The position numbers and the translations under genes were made by a program. Under the pieces are notes generated by a model that was not told the DNA's origin, searched no databases, and saw nothing but the letters and a program-made list of their open reading frames with translations. DNA of 64,000 nt from an uncultured bacterium. GTDB taxonomy: Bacteria > Bacillota > Clostridia > Lachnospirales > Lachnospiraceae. Below, piece by piece: positions 62,820 through 64,000 of this stretch. The stretch is from positions 22,779 to 86,778 of the forward strand of contig CAMSTY010000006.1 of NCBI GenBank assembly GCA_947063875.1, written 5' to 3'. Every line of letters starts with the position of its first letter. Position 1 is the stretch's first letter.

Positions 62820-64000
62820 CTACGCTTCCTCCCGGTCATTGGTCAGCTTCCCTTTATCTAAGAGATAGAAGGCCAGGCTCAGGGCCATGCCCACCACGCA
62901 GGCCAGCACCATGCCTGTCAGCTGAATATTCCCGATCTTAATGGCAATCCCGGAAAGCCCGGCCACAAAGATCACGGAAGTCAGCGCCTGATTGCGGGAT
63001 TTTCCAAAATCCACCTTGGAATCCACCAAGATCCGCAGTCCGGAGGTGCCGATCATTCCATAGAGCAGGAAGGAGATGCCACCGATCACAGGCCCCGGAA
63101 TCGTACTGATCAGCATGGAAAGCTTGCCTACAAAGGAGCAGACAATGGAGAGCACGGCGGCTCCCGCAATCACATGGACACTGTACACGCCGGTCATCGC
63201 CATAACCCCGATATTCTCCCCATAGGTGGTAGTGGGTACGGAACCGATCATTCCGGAAATCATAGTGGAAAAATTATCTCCGAACAGGCTCCTGTGAAGT
63301 CCCGGTTCCTTTAAAAGATCACGTCCCACAATCTTGCTGGTCACCACCTGATGGCCGATATGCTCGGAAGCAATCACCAGAATCACGGGCAGAATAATCA
63401 ATATGGCCTCCGGGTCAAACCTGGGGGCAGTAAAGTCCGGAATGGCAAACCAAGGCGCCGCCGCCACCGCCTCAAAGCTGACGATTCCGCAGCAGACAGC
63501 CGCCACATATCCGGCAATCACCGCAATCAAAATCGGAATCACCGACAAAAATCCCTTAAACAATATGGAACCAAACACCGCAAATCCCAACGTCACCAGA
63601 AATACAATCACATTGGCCGGCTGGATCGTCTCGTCCAGCAGTCCCGCATTGCCGGCAGCCGAGGAAGACAGCTCCAGGCCAATCAGGGCCACCACCGGCC
63701 CCATAGCTGCCGGCGGCAGTACCACATCAATCCAATCCGTGCCGAACTTGTACACAATCAGGGCCAGAATACAGCCGCAAAACCCCACCGCCACGAAACC
63801 TCCCAGGGCATATTCGTAACCCCAGTTCTGAATGACGATTCCCGCCGGGGCAAGAAAGGCAAAGCTGGAACCCAGATAAGCAGGGGACTTTCCCTTCGTC
63901 ACCAAAATAAACAGCAGCGTTCCCACCCCGTTCATGAAAAGCACAATCGCCGGACTGATCCCAAAAATAAAAGGCACCAGCACCGATGCGCCGAACATGG
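62820..64000 (-). CDS. Uracil/xanthine permease family protein, 5' partial
   Basis: NCS2/UraA-type nucleobase:cation symporter. The 393 visible residues have 12 or more hydrophobic segments, the substrate motif S-E-H-I-G-H-Q and G-S-V-P-T-T-T-Y-G-E-N-I-G. The gene runs off the window at the right edge: the visible part begins at F-G-A-S-V-L-V-P, which in the family lies about 35 residues inside the protein. It is followed after 17 bases by cbiL on the same strand. Transport of uracil or xanthine is not distinguished. Confidence 0.9.
   Translation of the reverse strand, partial: MFGASVLVPFIFGISPAIVLFMNGVGTLLFILVTKGKSPAYLGSSFAFLAPAGIVIQNWGYEYALGGFVAVGFCGCILALIVYKFGTDWIDVVLPPAAMGPVVALIGLELSSSAAGNAGLLDETIQPANVIVFLVTLGFAVFGSILFKGFLSVIPILIAVIAGYVAAVCCGIVSFEAVAAAPWFAIPDFTAPRFDPEAILIILPVILVIASEHIGHQVVTSKIVGRDLLKEPGLHRSLFGDNFSTMISGMIGSVPTTTYGENIGVMAMTGVYSVHVIAGAAVLSIVCSFVGKLSMLISTIPGPVIGGISFLLYGMIGTSGLRILVDSKVDFGKSRNQALTSVIFVAGLSGIAIKIGNIQLTGMVLACVVGMALSLAFYLLDKGKLTNDREEA

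Overview
The window reads as chromosomal DNA of a low-to-mid GC Firmicute, most likely a gut-type Clostridia (Lachnospiraceae-like). Supporting signs are near-consensus sigma-A promoters with 17-bp spacers, strong AGGAGG-type ribosome binding sites, a short-form HisG with HisZ, an iron-sulphur two-subunit L-serine dehydratase, Bacillus-type LexA boxes, and many anaerobe-style genes. No rRNA, CRISPR array, intact insertion sequence or prophage was seen. The first and last genes are cut by the window edges.

Layout. 1-2541: a nitrate/sulfonate/taurine-type ABC importer. 2.6-7.3 kb: a membrane protein, a YyaL-type thioredoxin-fold protein, a small XRE regulator, two tandem tRNA-Lys genes and a 44-codon reading frame with its own promoter and terminator. 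7.5-10.7 kb: a hemerythrin/CheX-like/receiver fusion, then a decayed zone with an AraC remnant abutting a GH1 glycosidase remnant. 10.7-17.6 kb: an LprI-like lipoprotein, an HxlR regulator, a LexA-controlled dinB with a SRAP gene upstream, two unknown genes, a Cdd1-like protein and an acetyltransferase. 18-28 kb: pgi, cysK with a palindromic operator, a large hybrid histidine kinase, thiM-thiE and a chemoreceptor. 28.7-32 kb: sdaAB-sdaAA, a SIR2-domain protein and an inositol-monophosphatase-like protein.

32.4-37.3 kb: a MATE exporter, an AEC transporter, and an aromatic-amino-acid-decarboxylase-type enzyme divergent from a LysR regulator, with a T-N11-A box between them. 37.3-43.9 kb: a compact six-gene run (amidohydrolase-like protein, ABC importer, 5'-nucleotidase-like phosphatase, GATase-like hydrolase) divergent from a Crp/Fnr-family regulator. 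Two of its enzymes have unusual active sites. 43.9-52.6 kb: an acetyltransferase, pepT and a histidine operon (hisZ-G-D, an EF-Tu-domain-2 protein, hisB, hisA, and a HisF-like/HisI/HisE fusion) from one strong promoter. hisH, hisC and a catalytic hisF are not in the window.

52.8-56.9 kb: an RpiR regulator and a fruK-fruA fructose system with repeated GAAA/TTTC operators. 56.9-64 kb: a DUF1266-type protein, a PurF-like protein without the N-terminal nucleophile cysteine, and a run of uracil permease, cbiL, an ABC-2 exporter and an anchored beta-sandwich protein.

The strongest candidates for new biology are the non-catalytic HisF-like domain fused to HisIE, the isolated EF-Tu domain 2 in the his operon, the Cys-less PurF-like protein, the 37-44 kb uptake/degradation cluster, and the NEAT-like/ABC-2/CbiL cluster. 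All functional calls come from reading motifs by eye; no search was run.
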